Positions 25,828-38,379 of a stretch of 64,000 nucleotides of DNA are shown here, in pieces. Numbering within the stretch: position 1 is the stretch's first letter; each line of letters opens with the position of its first letter. Source of the DNA: Ceratobasidium sp. AG-K (taxonomy: Eukaryota > Basidiomycota > Agaricomycetes > Cantharellales > Ceratobasidiaceae); the NCBI GenBank assembly GCA_037039685.1, contig JAWNGF010000001.1, positions 2,790,001 to 2,854,000 of the forward strand. The letters are read 5' to 3'. The position numbers and the translations under genes are program-made. Below the pieces are notes generated by a model. The model ran no database searches and was not told where the DNA came from. It saw only the letters and a list, made by a program, of their open reading frames with translations.

Positions 25828-27234
25828 GGTCGAGTTACTATTGCGTGTAGAGTTATGCCTCTGTGATCGACGTACGTTACTCATCATTGAGGGCAGTCCT
25901 ATCGGGCGGTATCCCAGAGCCCCTATTTCGTTAAAGAGACGTTTACGTGTGAAGCCAGGAGGGTCGCCGCATCAAATTTGGACTCTCGATTTACGCTGGC
26001 CAGCTTCCGGGGCCAAGCAGCGCAATAACGGCTCACGTTGATCGACATGTAAAACAGCATTATTGAGAGCTTCAACCTTTTCACCTTGCAGAATTCTCAA
26101 TCACCCTAAATCGAAGGAGCCTAACCTTAACGGCAGGGGCAACCGCACTTGCATCGCTCGGTCGTATCTGGCAGTAAATCCTGGACTAGAGGCTAGTATC
26201 GATTCCCGTCTAATTGGATATACGCAGTTCCAGAAACCTACGACACGGCGGAGGTGAACAGGCACAACCTCATGGCATTCAGTAGGCCATTCCATGCAAT
26301 CCGCATCACCGCCAACCTCCAACTAGGTCAACCAAGGACACATACCCCTTGAATTCACTTCCAATTCAGATCCGATTCATGGTTTTGCAGGCTCACATTG
26401 AAGTTGGCTAGTTTCAGAGGCTGCTATTCGAGTCATGGCTATGTACTGACGAGGCTTTCTCACAAAGCTAGATCTATGGATTAAGCAATCAAATGGTGTG
26501 CGGACTTTCGCCTAACCCACAATAAGAGCCATTGAAATTACGAAGTGCAGGAAAATAACAAGATTAGACAGCATATATGGACCTAATCCCGAGCAATGAA
26601 AATACTGCTGAGCCCATTGCAATTACGGTAGACTTCCACTTTATTGCTCGCTCGCATAATGTTCGTCCCGCTAGGCAACCCATAGGGATCCGCGGATTGT
26701 GCCTAGGGAACCGAGGGCCCGCACACGAGCATTTAGCGGAAGTCTACTGTAGTTCTCAAACGACTCTTTGCCCACTCAAACTCGGTTCAAACCAAACTAT
26801 TCACGTGTCAAACTAAAACCAAGTACAACCTTTTTGGAATCTAGTATGGAAGAGTCCGCTATCAGTTGCCTTGCAATAGCCCAAGGGCTTTCGGCTGCTC
26901 TGGATTATGCACCCTTGGGGCCTGAGCGAATACCAAGAGTGTTTATGGGGCCACGACGGGATACCGGCCATGAGAGGTGCTTTATCTAAACATCTACCGA
27001 TTCACAGGACTCCAAATTTTTAACGTAGTAAGATTATTTGGAATTCAGGTCGAGTTCGCTCGAGTTCGGAGCTCGCCTCATGACTGTGAGAGAAGACATA
27101 CGCAATTGCCAACATGGCCCAAAGTACAGATCAGGGGGCTATACACTATTGGACTCTACCTTTCACGCTTACGGATGTGACGCTTGACACTCAGATGGAT
27201 GGTACATTGACACGACCATGACAAGCTCGTCATG
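25828..27234. other. Gene-poor region
   Basis: About 1.4 kb in which I see no convincing gene. It holds the MITE at 26624-26751; the rest looks like decayed, AT-richer sequence with scattered short open frames. Confidence 0.45.
26624..26751. mobile_element. 128-bp MITE, Tc1/mariner-pogo-like ends
   Basis: Left end TACGGTAGACTTCCACTTTA (26624 on) and right end, inverted, TACAGTAGACTTCCGCTAAA (26751 backward) form an inverted repeat of about 27 bp, both arms running on to TGCTCG. The outermost TA is the expected target duplication. CAGTAGACTTCCGCTA-type termini resemble pogo/Tc1-mariner elements. The centre (CTAGGCA...TGCCTAG) is also partly palindromic, so the whole element can fold as a hairpin. 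It has no coding capacity. Confidence 0.65.
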
Positions 27235-27835
27235 CTATTGCTTGATCGCCTTGGGAAGTAGGCCGAGGATCCCGCCCTTATGATAACCCTTCCAAGCCTG
27301 CGAGCTTGTACGATTAGCTATACTAGCCAATCCATATCGTAGGTAAACAATAATCCGTGTATGCTTCCGGTCTCAGTGTATTGGCAGCCACAGACCTGGT
27401 ATAGAAAGGCGAGTTGAGCACCGGGGGGTTGGAATGCTCGTCGGCAGGGTTGTCACTCTTTTCAGTAGAGGAAACAAGGTTGCTGCGAGCTGGAATGGAT
27501 TCGGGTTTCCGCTAAGTCTATTCAGCCCCGGAGTATGGTTAGCATGTCTGAAAATGCGCATATGCATGGGTATAAATCCCCCAGATTGTATTCCACTCAC
27601 TCCCATTTGCTTGCGCAACTGCTTTAGCATGGATTTCTTGGTAAACACCATCCGCAAAGCATTCCAGCACGCCCGTCTTACTTTCAGCACCTTTGCTAGG
27701 TTAGTTGGACGACGTCACTCTGTTGTACACGCTTGCTAATACGGACGCACTTAGCGGGTTGTACTTGCCCGACTCGTCAACTTCCTCGCGGACGGCCTCG
27801 CAGCTCTTATTTTGAGCATTCGTCAGGGCGAACAT
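27235..27835 (-). CDS. Possible small gene, ~120 aa, four exons
   Basis: Open exons with matching phases: 27751-27835 (MFALTNAQNKSCEAVREEVD...), 27601-27695 (LKVRRACWNALRMVFTKKS...KQMG) and 27511-27396 (...SSTEKSDNPADEHSNPP...). A last exon 27297-27235 reads GYHKGGILGLLPKAIKQ then stop, but its frame is one base off the phase left by exon 3. In the other phase it is open to a stop further on. Branch points CTAAC and normal splice sites support the first two introns. No family recognised, no leader. It may be a real short gene or chance. Confidence 0.35.
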
Positions 27836-28614
27836 GTTCAGTCAGTGTGAATCCAAACAACCAACCTTGTACACGCTGTTCTAACTACAGCACAGACAGC
27901 AGAGCAACAATGCGCCGTGGCCGATCATTAGCCGTTGCACAATTGAAGGACTTCAACATTGCTGCCTGAGCTTGTGGCTTGAATGGAGCGAGTTGTCCGA
28001 GTCGTATGCAATACACGCGAATCCGCTTTACTTTTAGTCTTTGGTGTTCGAGACGTGAGTGTGGGCACGACCGAAAGACTGGAATCAGCCTAGTCGGGCG
28101 CATACAGTTAACAGTCACAGGGAAGATTCTCCCACCCCAATCTGGGAATTGGAGGTTCGGAATTTATACACCATTGAAAAGGACCTCGTGTGCACACAAC
28201 TCGATAAATCGGGGTCATCCAAGGTGGTCGGGTGTGTCGCTCAACCTTGTGAAAAAAGCACCCAAAGATGAAGCGTTGAACACATGAATTAACCGCAAAT
28301 AGACCCATATCATCTCGGGCTGAAAGGCCGAATGACCCTCGATGACAATCGCGGTGGCTCTCCGACGAGTAAGGAAAGCTTGGCGTCTACACAGCCACTA
28401 GCCACCGATTAATTTCAAATTCATGTCTTACGAATTTCGAAGCTTAGAACCCAACAACAGGAACACGGTTGCCGCTAACACATAAAACAAAAAATGCATG
28501 CGATTCACAAATAGTCAATACCAATAAACCAGGGGTATCCATGTCCCAGTGTATACTATAAATGTATATAATAAATCCGCAACCCAATCCCGATCCAAAA
28601 CAACCCAATCCAGT
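27836..28614. other. Intergenic, no gene recognised
   Basis: About 780 bp between the possible small gene and the 3' end of the glycosyltransferase; nothing further identified. Confidence 0.4.
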
Positions 28615-29997
28615 CTATCGATCCGTCGACGTCCATACGCCCCATCGTTTAGGTTCAGGATACGGTGGGGGAGAAGGTTCAGGAGTGGTGGGACGTGAAC
28701 GCGAGAGCGAACGCGCGTCGGAGATACGTGAGCTCGATGAGGCCGAGAGGCCGAGACCGAGGGCTGAGCCTGCTTCGAGGTCGGACTCGCGTTTTTCGAG
28801 CGGGATGGGAGCGGGGGAGCGTGTGCGTGGGCTGAGTTCGTGAGAGTTGGAGTTTCGTCGGCTCGCGCTGGGTTGAAGCATCGCGGGAAGGAAGAAGAGG
28901 ACGCCCTGGCGTTGGGTGGGGGATGATGGAGGCATGGGGATGGAGAATAGACCGAGGTCGAGGATCGTTCGTCCGTTCTGGTCTTCGACGACGCGAGGAA
29001 GGAGGATTTGGTATCCGCTCGTACGACGGCGGCGAGGAGAGCCGGGAGACTTGGTGCGCACGAGTCGGTAGAGACCAAAGATCAACAGGGCGAGACCAAT
29101 GTACATGAGAAGGCGGCCATGACGACCGAGGAAGGTGATGAACCCAGCGTCGTCAGCATGCCATGACGAACCATAGTGGTGCGAGAAAAAGGCGTGCGGC
29201 GCTTCTTCTGGCAGGGCATTTTTGCCATAGAGAGGTTTGGACAAGACGCGAACCTCGTTGGCAATTGCCGGTTGACGCGAGGCAAACAAGGACATTTGAG
29301 CAGACAGGAACATGGGCCCTGTCGAGAACATGACGGTCGGGTAGTTGATAACGTAGTTGATGTCAAACGTTTGGAGGGCGTTGATGGTTTGGTTCATGAA
29401 GGGGTGGCCCTTGGCGGCAAACATGAGGTCGTTGCTGACTCCAACTGGAATAGTCTTGGGTAGGACGATGGGGTACGTGAGAAGAGGGTCGAGACGGCGT
29501 TTGCAGCCTACATCGAGGTCGAGATAGACGCCGCCGTAGTGTTCAAGGATAAAGTAGCGGATCGCGTCTGCACGTTGGATGGGGTACGTATAACCGCGGA
29601 AAGTAGACAAAAACCAAGGATAATGCTTGGCGATAAATTCGTCAGAGGCCTTGTCTGTCCACAACATGTATTCACTGGACGAGGTCAGCACCGATATAGC
29701 CACTGACAAGGGCACTTACTAGTCGGGCATCATATCACGACATGTCTTGGAGACGGGTTGCCATCGCTCGGGAAGGACATCTGTTTTCCATGTCTGGTGG
29801 ATGATTCGAGGGATCACTTCAGGTTTGGGAGCGTCGGTTACGTTGCCGGTCCAAGCGTCGGCCGGGACCTCGTTTTCGTAGATAAATGACGAGTTGGGAA
29901 TAGACAAAAATAGTGATACAGACGAGAGCACGACAACAGTGCCGACCAGAAACAGTCCAAGGATGGACAGACTGGCGATGAGTGCTCGTCTCGCCAT
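28615..29997 (-). CDS. SUR1/CSH1-type GT32 mannosyltransferase, 445 aa
   Basis: Golgi glycosyltransferase of family GT32, the catalytic type that mannosylates inositolphosphoceramide (MIPC synthase) in fungi. Exons 29720-29997 and 28615-29674. Membrane segment at about residues 7-33, then IPRIIHQTWKTD, YEYMLWTDKAS, ADAIRYFILEHYGGVYLDLD with the metal-binding DxD at D145/D147, and VSNDLMFAAKGHPF. A second membrane helix (YIGLALLIFGLYRLV) lies near residue 290, as in SUR1. It is followed by a long Ser/Pro/Arg-rich cytosolic tail of about 130 residues ending PYPEPKRWGVWTSTDR. Whether it works on MIPC rather than another acceptor is inferred from family. Confidence 0.88.
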
Positions 29998-30484
29998 TGA
30001 AAAATCAAAGTTGGGGAGAAGACCAAGAGGCAGGGCACCCGTAGTTGTTTATACTTCCGGTTCGTGACTTATGTCAGCAATTCAAGCCGCACCGCGAACG
30101 GTGATTGGATATTCCGATATCCGCGTATCAGAGAACAGCCGCGCACAGTCGCCGCGCGTAACGACCGATGGCAGAGCATCCTCCTTTGGGCGAATACATC
30201 ATCGTGCATATACCCACGTACCATACACGTTCCTCGATAAACTCCACAGGCACTGGGCATGAGACCTGGGTCGACCCGAGACAGATCGATGTGCGTCAGG
30301 TATGTCATCATCATGAGCCGCATCGAGCTCCGGGTCGACGTCTTCCATCGTCCAAGACTTCGTCAGGACCTTGACGCGGTGGGGCCAGCGATATTCTGTC
30401 GGCAACTGCTACCCTTTCCGCCAACAATCATCAGTCAACGCCAAATGAATTGCCAATCTGGATCCTCCGCTCGGCGGCTGCCAG
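29998..30484. promoter_or_regulatory. Divergent promoter region, GT32/TilS-like
   Basis: 487 bp between two divergent starts. Unlike the shorter head-to-head gaps it has no CACGTG box. Nothing else recognised. Confidence 0.35.
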
Positions 30485-32147
30485 ATGGCTGCCATCACGT
30501 CCTGCGAGTTTGCTCATCTGCTCCAGTCATGCAGGCCGCCGTCCGGGTGGGGCACGATTAGTAAGTAGATGTCCTCTGTGCTTGTCCCAGTGTATCCGAG
30601 CCGTCCGTGTCTGTCGCCGAGGCCGAATCGAAGTGACTGACCATTTGCCTTAGCGGTGGCATTGTCAGGAGGCCCCGACTCGCTCGGGCTACTGGTTCTA
30701 CTGCGCAATCACCGCCCTGCGCTTCCAGTGCGATCCATTACAGTTGACCATGGCCTCCAACCGACGTCGCACGCATCGGCTGTACGCACTCATGAGCGCG
30801 CAATAGCAATGGGTGTTCCCAATGTCGTCCTTCCCGCCGAGTGGCCCATCCGATCGAGAGCGGACGTGCATTTGAAGAGGCCGCAAGACAAGCACGGTAT
30901 CGAGCTCTCTGGCGAGGTTTATGGGACGACGATACCCCGGCCCAAAGACACTCATGTTCGCCCACCACACCGACGATCAACTCGAAACCGTTCTTATGCG
31001 CGTACTGCGCGGGACGGGAACATACGGGATGGGCGGCATGCGCGCACTCAGGCGATGGGGAATGGTCGGGGTCAAGAGTGAAGAGGCGTTAAAAGGCATG
31101 AACACATGGTTATGCCGCCCATTATTAAGTATCCCAAAAGTAAGCCTCGCGTCATTTTTACCACATCGAACGGTTTTGGTCTGGCGCCACGCCGATCAAA
31201 GATTGTTTGCTTCTTGAACGAAATCATCTCACGAATTGAGATTTATTTTTAAGTAGGATCGCATAGTCGCAACGTGTGTCGCGCATGGCCTGGAGTATGA
31301 AGTCGACAGGACGAATTCTATGCCCGAATTGACGATTCGGAATGCGTTCCGACATGCGCTTGTTGACTCATCGGCCGCGCGCCCTGAACTCGCTGCCGTC
31401 ATCAACCGCGTGCATACACTCTCTGGGGGCTCGACCAGTTCGGCGCTAGACATCCCCCGCATGCGTTCATATGTCGGACGAATGTCTGCGCGGGTACGCG
31501 AGGTCGATGAAATTGGTAAGCGCCTTGCTATACTCTTGCGTTCATCTAACGTGCATCTAGTATCGACCTATCTGTCCAAACATACTCACCCGTCGCCGCC
31601 ATCTACTCTAGTCCTTGTTCCAACCGACCTCGACACGCTCCCGCCCGACGCCTCACATGCGCTCGTTCACCGCATCCTGCGATACGTCTCTCCCCACCCC
31701 TGGGGATCCGTCCAAAGCGAAGGCGGACGTAAATCAAGCAGAACCCAACGCATTCTAGACATGCTTCAATCCAACCACACAACCACATTCACAGCTGGTG
31801 CTCAAGTACTCTGGTCGCCCGTCACCATTCGGCCGGACGGCTCTATCCGCACACGATCGATAGGAATGGGAGCAGGGTCGAGAGCGTGGCTAGCGAGTCG
31901 GCTCCCCACACCTCGTGCTACCCCGCTCGAAATGGAGACACCGCCGGGAAGCGTGCTCTGGGACAACAGGTTCCTCGTTCACGTTCCACCAGGTTCTGGT
32001 CGGGTGCTCATCGGGCTGGAGGGTCGATATCTCTTGCCTCGCGTCGTGCGCGTGTCCGAGAATGGTCGCGCGTCAGACGTCGGTCGTATGGAACCGGAGA
32101 AAGTTCGAACAAACGTAGAGTTTATTCGCGAGTTGGGTGCCATCTAG
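30485..32147 (+). CDS. TilS-like tRNA(Ile)-lysidine synthetase (two frame breaks)
   Basis: N-type ATP pyrophosphatase of the bacterial TilS family, which makes lysidine at C34 of tRNA-Ile(CAU). In a fungus it would be expected to act on the mitochondrial tRNA. Exons 30485-30560, 30654-31139, 31257-31515, 31561-32147. PP-loop ALSGGPDSL at residues 28-36, ITVDHGLQ, GRAFEEAARQARYRALWRG, LMFAHHTDDQLETVLMRVLR (HTDDQ metal/ATP motif), LCRPLLSIPK and RNAFRHALV. The frame shifts once at about 30850 (CCATCCGATC) and once near 30950 (GGCCCAAAGAC). Both fit one base missing from a short run, and the exon sum (1408) is 2 short of a multiple of three. No clear targeting leader in the 27 residues before the PP-loop. 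Confidence 0.8.
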
Positions 32148-32779
32148 GTTAGAGACGATCGATTATAGTACACTATACATTAGTGAGAATAGAAGCGCAG
32201 ATAAGGCAATCGTACGCCTGGAGAGATGAATCGGCCCGATTGAGTGGGGTAAGCCAACCGAGAATCGCCAGCAGGTACCGGTGCTTGTTTTAGAAAATGC
32301 GTAATGTGGGGGATGGGAAGAAGAAGATAAGCACCAGGCTGTAGGTAGCACAACCACGACGAGGATACGCAAATACGACAAGGACAAGAAAATGTATGGG
32401 CTACAGATATCTGGAGAGGAGAGAGAGGGAACCCGGCAGAGAAAAAAAGAGAAAAATCTAGTGAACAAACGAATAACAAGATACGACAAACCCGTGCGTG
32501 ACGCTACGCAATCGACCAAATATTCGAGTTTGCAGAGGGCGGCAATCGAGCCGGTACCGCTATGACATAACTCCAGTCCAGACCGAGAAGATCCCACACG
32601 TGTATATGCCGAGGGACCTTCACCCGGGGCAGAGCGCCCTGCCCCAGCCTTGTAAATGATGACAAGCTTGAGAGTGTCGTGCTTCTCATCCCCACACCCG
32701 CACGACGCATCATTCCTTCCTCCTCTTTTCCCCGTTCCGCCCACTTTCCGCCTTCCCTCGCCTGCCCTCTTTTCTCCAT
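32148..32779. other. Convergent 3' intergenic region
   Basis: About 630 bp between the stops of the TilS-like gene and WC-2. It is pyrimidine- and purine-rich with several short open frames on the minus strand; no family features. Confidence 0.4.
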
Positions 32780-34311
32780 TTACCCCCCTCCCTCGGCACC
32801 CGCAAGGTCATCAGTCTTGCGCTTAGAGTTGCGTTTGGCCCAGCGCAAGCCACAGGCATTGCATAGGGTTTTAGCACCCAACGGCCCCTATGATCGTCAT
32901 TCGGGACAACGAGGATGCAGTGTAATATATGATTAACGAATTGAGATGAAAGAGCCATCAGCGCACATCGCAATACCGGTCATGGTTATACTGACCTTGC
33001 GCCATTCCGGGCTATCAGTCCGCCCACATGTTACGCATACATATTGCTCCTGCACTGTGTGCGCCTTTTTGGGCTGCGGAAGCGAGTAAGCTTCCATACA
33101 CTCGCACAGTGTGGGGCTTACCTTTTTGCGTGTCCGCTCGGAGGCCTCGCCCTGAGCCTCTTCTGCAATCGACCCGCGTCTGGCCGAGAGTACGGCAGGA
33201 CCGGGCCCGGCGCCAAAAGTGCTGGGAGGGTGCATGCCGTCAAACGTACCGCTCGCATAGCGGTTTCCTTGCGTAGGGTAGTATGCGGATGGAGGTTGAG
33301 GCATGGCGTGAATGCTATGGGGCTGATAAGCCGCGTCCGCATCGCCCGAGGCACTTGCGCCTGCTATCTCGCCGTCAGAATTAAGGTTTTAGTGTTGCGA
33401 GGGTGCTTACCAAGGTTCAGGCCGCTCATATTCGAAGTCGGATACACGGGCGAAGAGAGAGCCAACGGTTGGCCGCGTGGTGACTCGTTCAGCGGAGCGA
33501 TCTGGCTGATCGGGAACGCGGGCGAGGGGACAGTCGGAGAGGAAGCGCCACCTGACGTTTTGAGATTGAGCAACTGTTGGCGCAAGCGCTCGTTCTCGAT
33601 TTTAAGTTCGAGGAACGAGTCGAGCCTGATGATGTATGAGATAAGCACCTATCGGGTACGAGAGATACGCACATGGCTGTATTGCGGCTTGGGTATGGGC
33701 GAGCCATGATAATGAAGCACGACGCATCCGGTTCGGCGCTGGATTCACCCAGGCTTGAACTGGAACCGCTTGGGCCCGGATCAGAAGTCGATGTAGTCTT
33801 GGAGTAAATGGCGTGACCTCGGAGCTCGAATAGGGAAGACGAGAGAGTGGGGCTCGGAGAGTTGGATGAACCGGCGGTGGGCGAGTGGGGAGAGCTGGGA
33901 TGAGACGAGGCACGGGGAGAGGTAAATTTGGTCTTGATGCGAACATAGGTAAACAGCTCTGAGCGTGAGTCGACGGCCTTCTTCAAGTGCTCGGCAAAGG
34001 GCGCTGCATCGTCGTCTGGATCAAATGATTGTTAAATTTAAATACGAATAGGAATAAGTCAGGCACAGACCATGGAGAAACTCGCGGATAGAGCGCTCAG
34101 CAAGCTCGTCTTCGCGCCAGCCCAGCAGCTCCGTGACGGCCGGACTGGCCCACAGGACATTCGAGTCCTTGTTGAGGACGACGAGGACAGAACCCGAGAG
34201 TTCCGATATCAGAATATCAGCCCATTTCTTGCGCTTTGTAAACTCGAATACGGCCGGTGGCTTGGACGACACCGAATGAGACGTGTGGTGGATAGCTGCC
34301 GTGAGGGACAT
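32780..34311 (-). CDS. wc-2: White-collar 2 (WC-2) PAS/GATA factor, 408 aa
   Basis: Partner of the blue-light photoreceptor WC-1; the complex activates light-responsive genes. Exons 34071-34311, 33673-34015, 33411-33625, 33122-33363, 32996-33073, 32780-32887; 1227 nt in frame. A PAS domain occupies about residues 28-130 ([61 protein letters not shown]). A Ser/Pro-rich region and a short coiled coil (ENERLRQQL) follow. The C-terminal GATA finger is C360-x2-C363-x18-C382-x2-C385. The last intron cuts the finger after EWRK, and a 47-nt intron removes the reading-through frame after RTRKK. The start is the ATG at 34311; no upstream ATG in frame. Confidence 0.93.
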
Positions 34312-34427
34312 TTGGGTCGTGGTGGAAAGCCGAGATTCGAGAACCAGGCCTTCCAAGTGATTATGTACTTCACGTCACGTGATATGACGCAGACTAGTTT
34401 TCTTCAACGACCACCTACTTTGGTTTA
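34312..34427. promoter_or_regulatory. 116-bp bidirectional promoter WC-2/SRP40 with TCACGTGA
   Basis: Short head-to-head gap. TCACGTGA lies at 34375-34382, directly preceded by a second CACGT half (CACGTCACGTGA). Confidence 0.45.
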
Positions 34428-35829
34428 ATGAGTCCTCTGCCCCAGGTCTATTCTTTCGTCTACGCATTTCTCCTCGAGCAAGGGCACTCCAAAGCTGCTC
34501 AGGCCGTCAAGAAAGCTGCTCTACCGGTCGTCGATCTCGGCGCCACTGGCTACGTAGCTCCAGCACGGGGATCGCTCGTTGCACTGTTTGAAAATAAAAA
34601 TGTGGCTGCGTGAGTTCCTCGGATCCTAAAATAATTAGGCACGTCTCAGTTCACTAATCAATCAATAGGAAATCCTCCGGTATGTCAAACGCGAGGCCCG
34701 CATCCAATCGCATTGAACATGGTGCAGGTTCTAGCTCTAGCTCAGACGAGTCGAGTTCCGGAGAGGATTCCGATGACGAAACAAAGGCCTCGAGTCCACA
34801 AAAAGTTCCGAGTGTGAATGGGACCAAGGGTATGTCCGCGTGGGGTGCCTGCGAATATTTACCGACGGTCCCGAAGCTCCCAATCCAGCCGTTTCGGACT
34901 CGTCGGACGACTCGAGCTCAGAGTCCAGTAGTTCTGAAGAGTCAAGCTCTGACGATTCGAGCAGCGATTCGGGCTCGGACTCGGATTCAGAGTCGGAAGA
35001 CGGTCCAAAGCAAAAGGCGGCGCCCAAGCCCGTCGCAGCCAAACCCGTAGCCAACGGCAAACCTCTCCCAAAACCAAATGGCAAAGCCAAAGCCAAGGAA
35101 GAATCGTCCAGCGACTCGTCCAGCGAGTCTGAATCCGAGTCCGAACCCGAACCCAAAAAAACTGTTGCCAAAACAAACGACAAGGCCAAATCCAAAGGTT
35201 CTAGCTCCGACTCCAGTTCCAGCGAATCCGACTCGTCCTCATCGTCCTCTTCCTCTTCGTCTAACTCAGAGTCAGATTCGTCCTCGAGTTCTGAATCCGA
35301 ATCCGAAAACCAACCTCCTGCCAAAAAACGTAAAGTTGACGCCTCGTCCTCTGTTCCTGTCACTAGAACAACAAAAACCACGACGACCGTCACAGAAAAC
35401 AGCGTCACCTTGACCAAGAGCACCACCGTTTCTACTGGGACATCCCAGAACGGCAAGAACAAGGGCCCGCGCAAGCCCGTTGTTCCGTTCTCGCGCATCA
35501 AGACCGACGAGGTGGTCTATGCCGACCCAAGGCTGATGGACAACAGGTTTGAGAGCAAGGTATCCCCGCCCCGTCGATATTTAAATCATTGTATTCAGAT
35601 CTAACTACATATCAACAGGGCGGCGCAACTGGGGATTATGGTGAACGCGCTTCGAAGGACTTGATCGTTACTCGCGGGGCCGGGTTCAGGAAGGAAAAGA
35701 ACAAGAAGAAGAGAGGGAGCTATCGAGGTGGGGAGATCACTGTGAGTGGGGCTTTATAGCCGTCGACCCCGATCTCATGTCCATGCGCCCGTACCTCAGA
35801 TGCAAAGTCATAGCATAAAATTCACCTAG
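34428..35829 (+). CDS. SRP40: SRP40/Nopp140-type nucleolar protein, 392 aa
   Basis: Nucleolar phosphoprotein chaperone related to Nopp140/SRP40. Exons 34428-34609, 34669-34829, 34877-35559, 35619-35741, 35800-35829. An N-terminal LisH motif (VYSFVYAFLLEQGHSKAA) is followed by long Ser/Asp/Glu blocks separated by Lys/Pro/Ala segments, an NLS (KKRKVD), and the conserved SRP40 C-terminal domain (VPFSRIKTDEVVYADPRLMDNRFESK...RGAGFRKEKNKKKRGSYRGGEIT). The last exon adds only nine residues, MQSHSIKFT, which is the expected family ending. A 254-codon open frame on the opposite strand is a by-product of the Ser/Glu repeats. Confidence 0.92.
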
Positions 35830-36384
35830 TTCGCGAGAGGGGCACTAGGGTCGTACGGGCCAAGATTCTCCTGTTATTTTATTTCGCGAGTCCGGGTGGG
35901 TGGATGCGGTGTCGAATGGGTCGTTCCGACGGGCTTCCGACCTTGCGGGGTTTTAAGCTCTTGAGTATTTGATTTGGGTGCAAGGGGAATGTAGATTTAG
36001 CTGTAGATGGATCTATACACTCGTTACGTGCTTTGGGAAAAGACTGAGTGCATCGTGCCCTGCACAGAGGCAAAAAATTCAAACATTTGTTTGACTAGAC
36101 TTCCGCAAGTTCTCCCTATTCTGCCGCCAATCATTTGGCAGAAGTAATGCGCTCAGGGTCAATACGTGTACCTCGTGTGGTGCAGCATCGTTCCTTGGTA
36201 GCCTGGCCCCACTTCCATATCGGGTGGCGCGGGTGGGGCCGATGGGGCCGAGACCCTTGGATCGCCAAGCAGGTCCGGTGATCCACAACAAGCGGGTTTG
36301 AACATCGAGTCGCATACGCGACGGTATAATTATTACCGGGTGATCTCTACTATACATAAATAACGTAAAGGTACAATATTAAGA
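35830..36384. other. Convergent 3' intergenic region
   Basis: 555 bp between the stops of SRP40 and the NIPA-like gene; no gene or repeat seen. Confidence 0.4.
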
Positions 36385-38293
<1,909 letters not shown>

Positions 38294-38379
38294 GATGGCG
38301 GGCCTGAAGCGTCAATCCTGACGTGGGATTAGTGCACGTGACGTCACTCCACGTGAGCTTCCTTCTCCCATTATCGACT
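38294..38379. promoter_or_regulatory. 86-bp bidirectional promoter NIPA/SEC12 with two CACGTG boxes
   Basis: CACGTG at 38335-38340 and 38350-38355 bracket a TGACGTCA palindrome (CRE/ATF type). This is the densest set of palindromic sites in the window. Confidence 0.5.

Noticed and set aside
34737..35501. 254-codon minus-strand open frame across SRP40
   Set aside because: It is the antisense of Ser/Glu/Asp codon repeats; the plus-strand exons form the conserved SRP40 protein with correct splicing.
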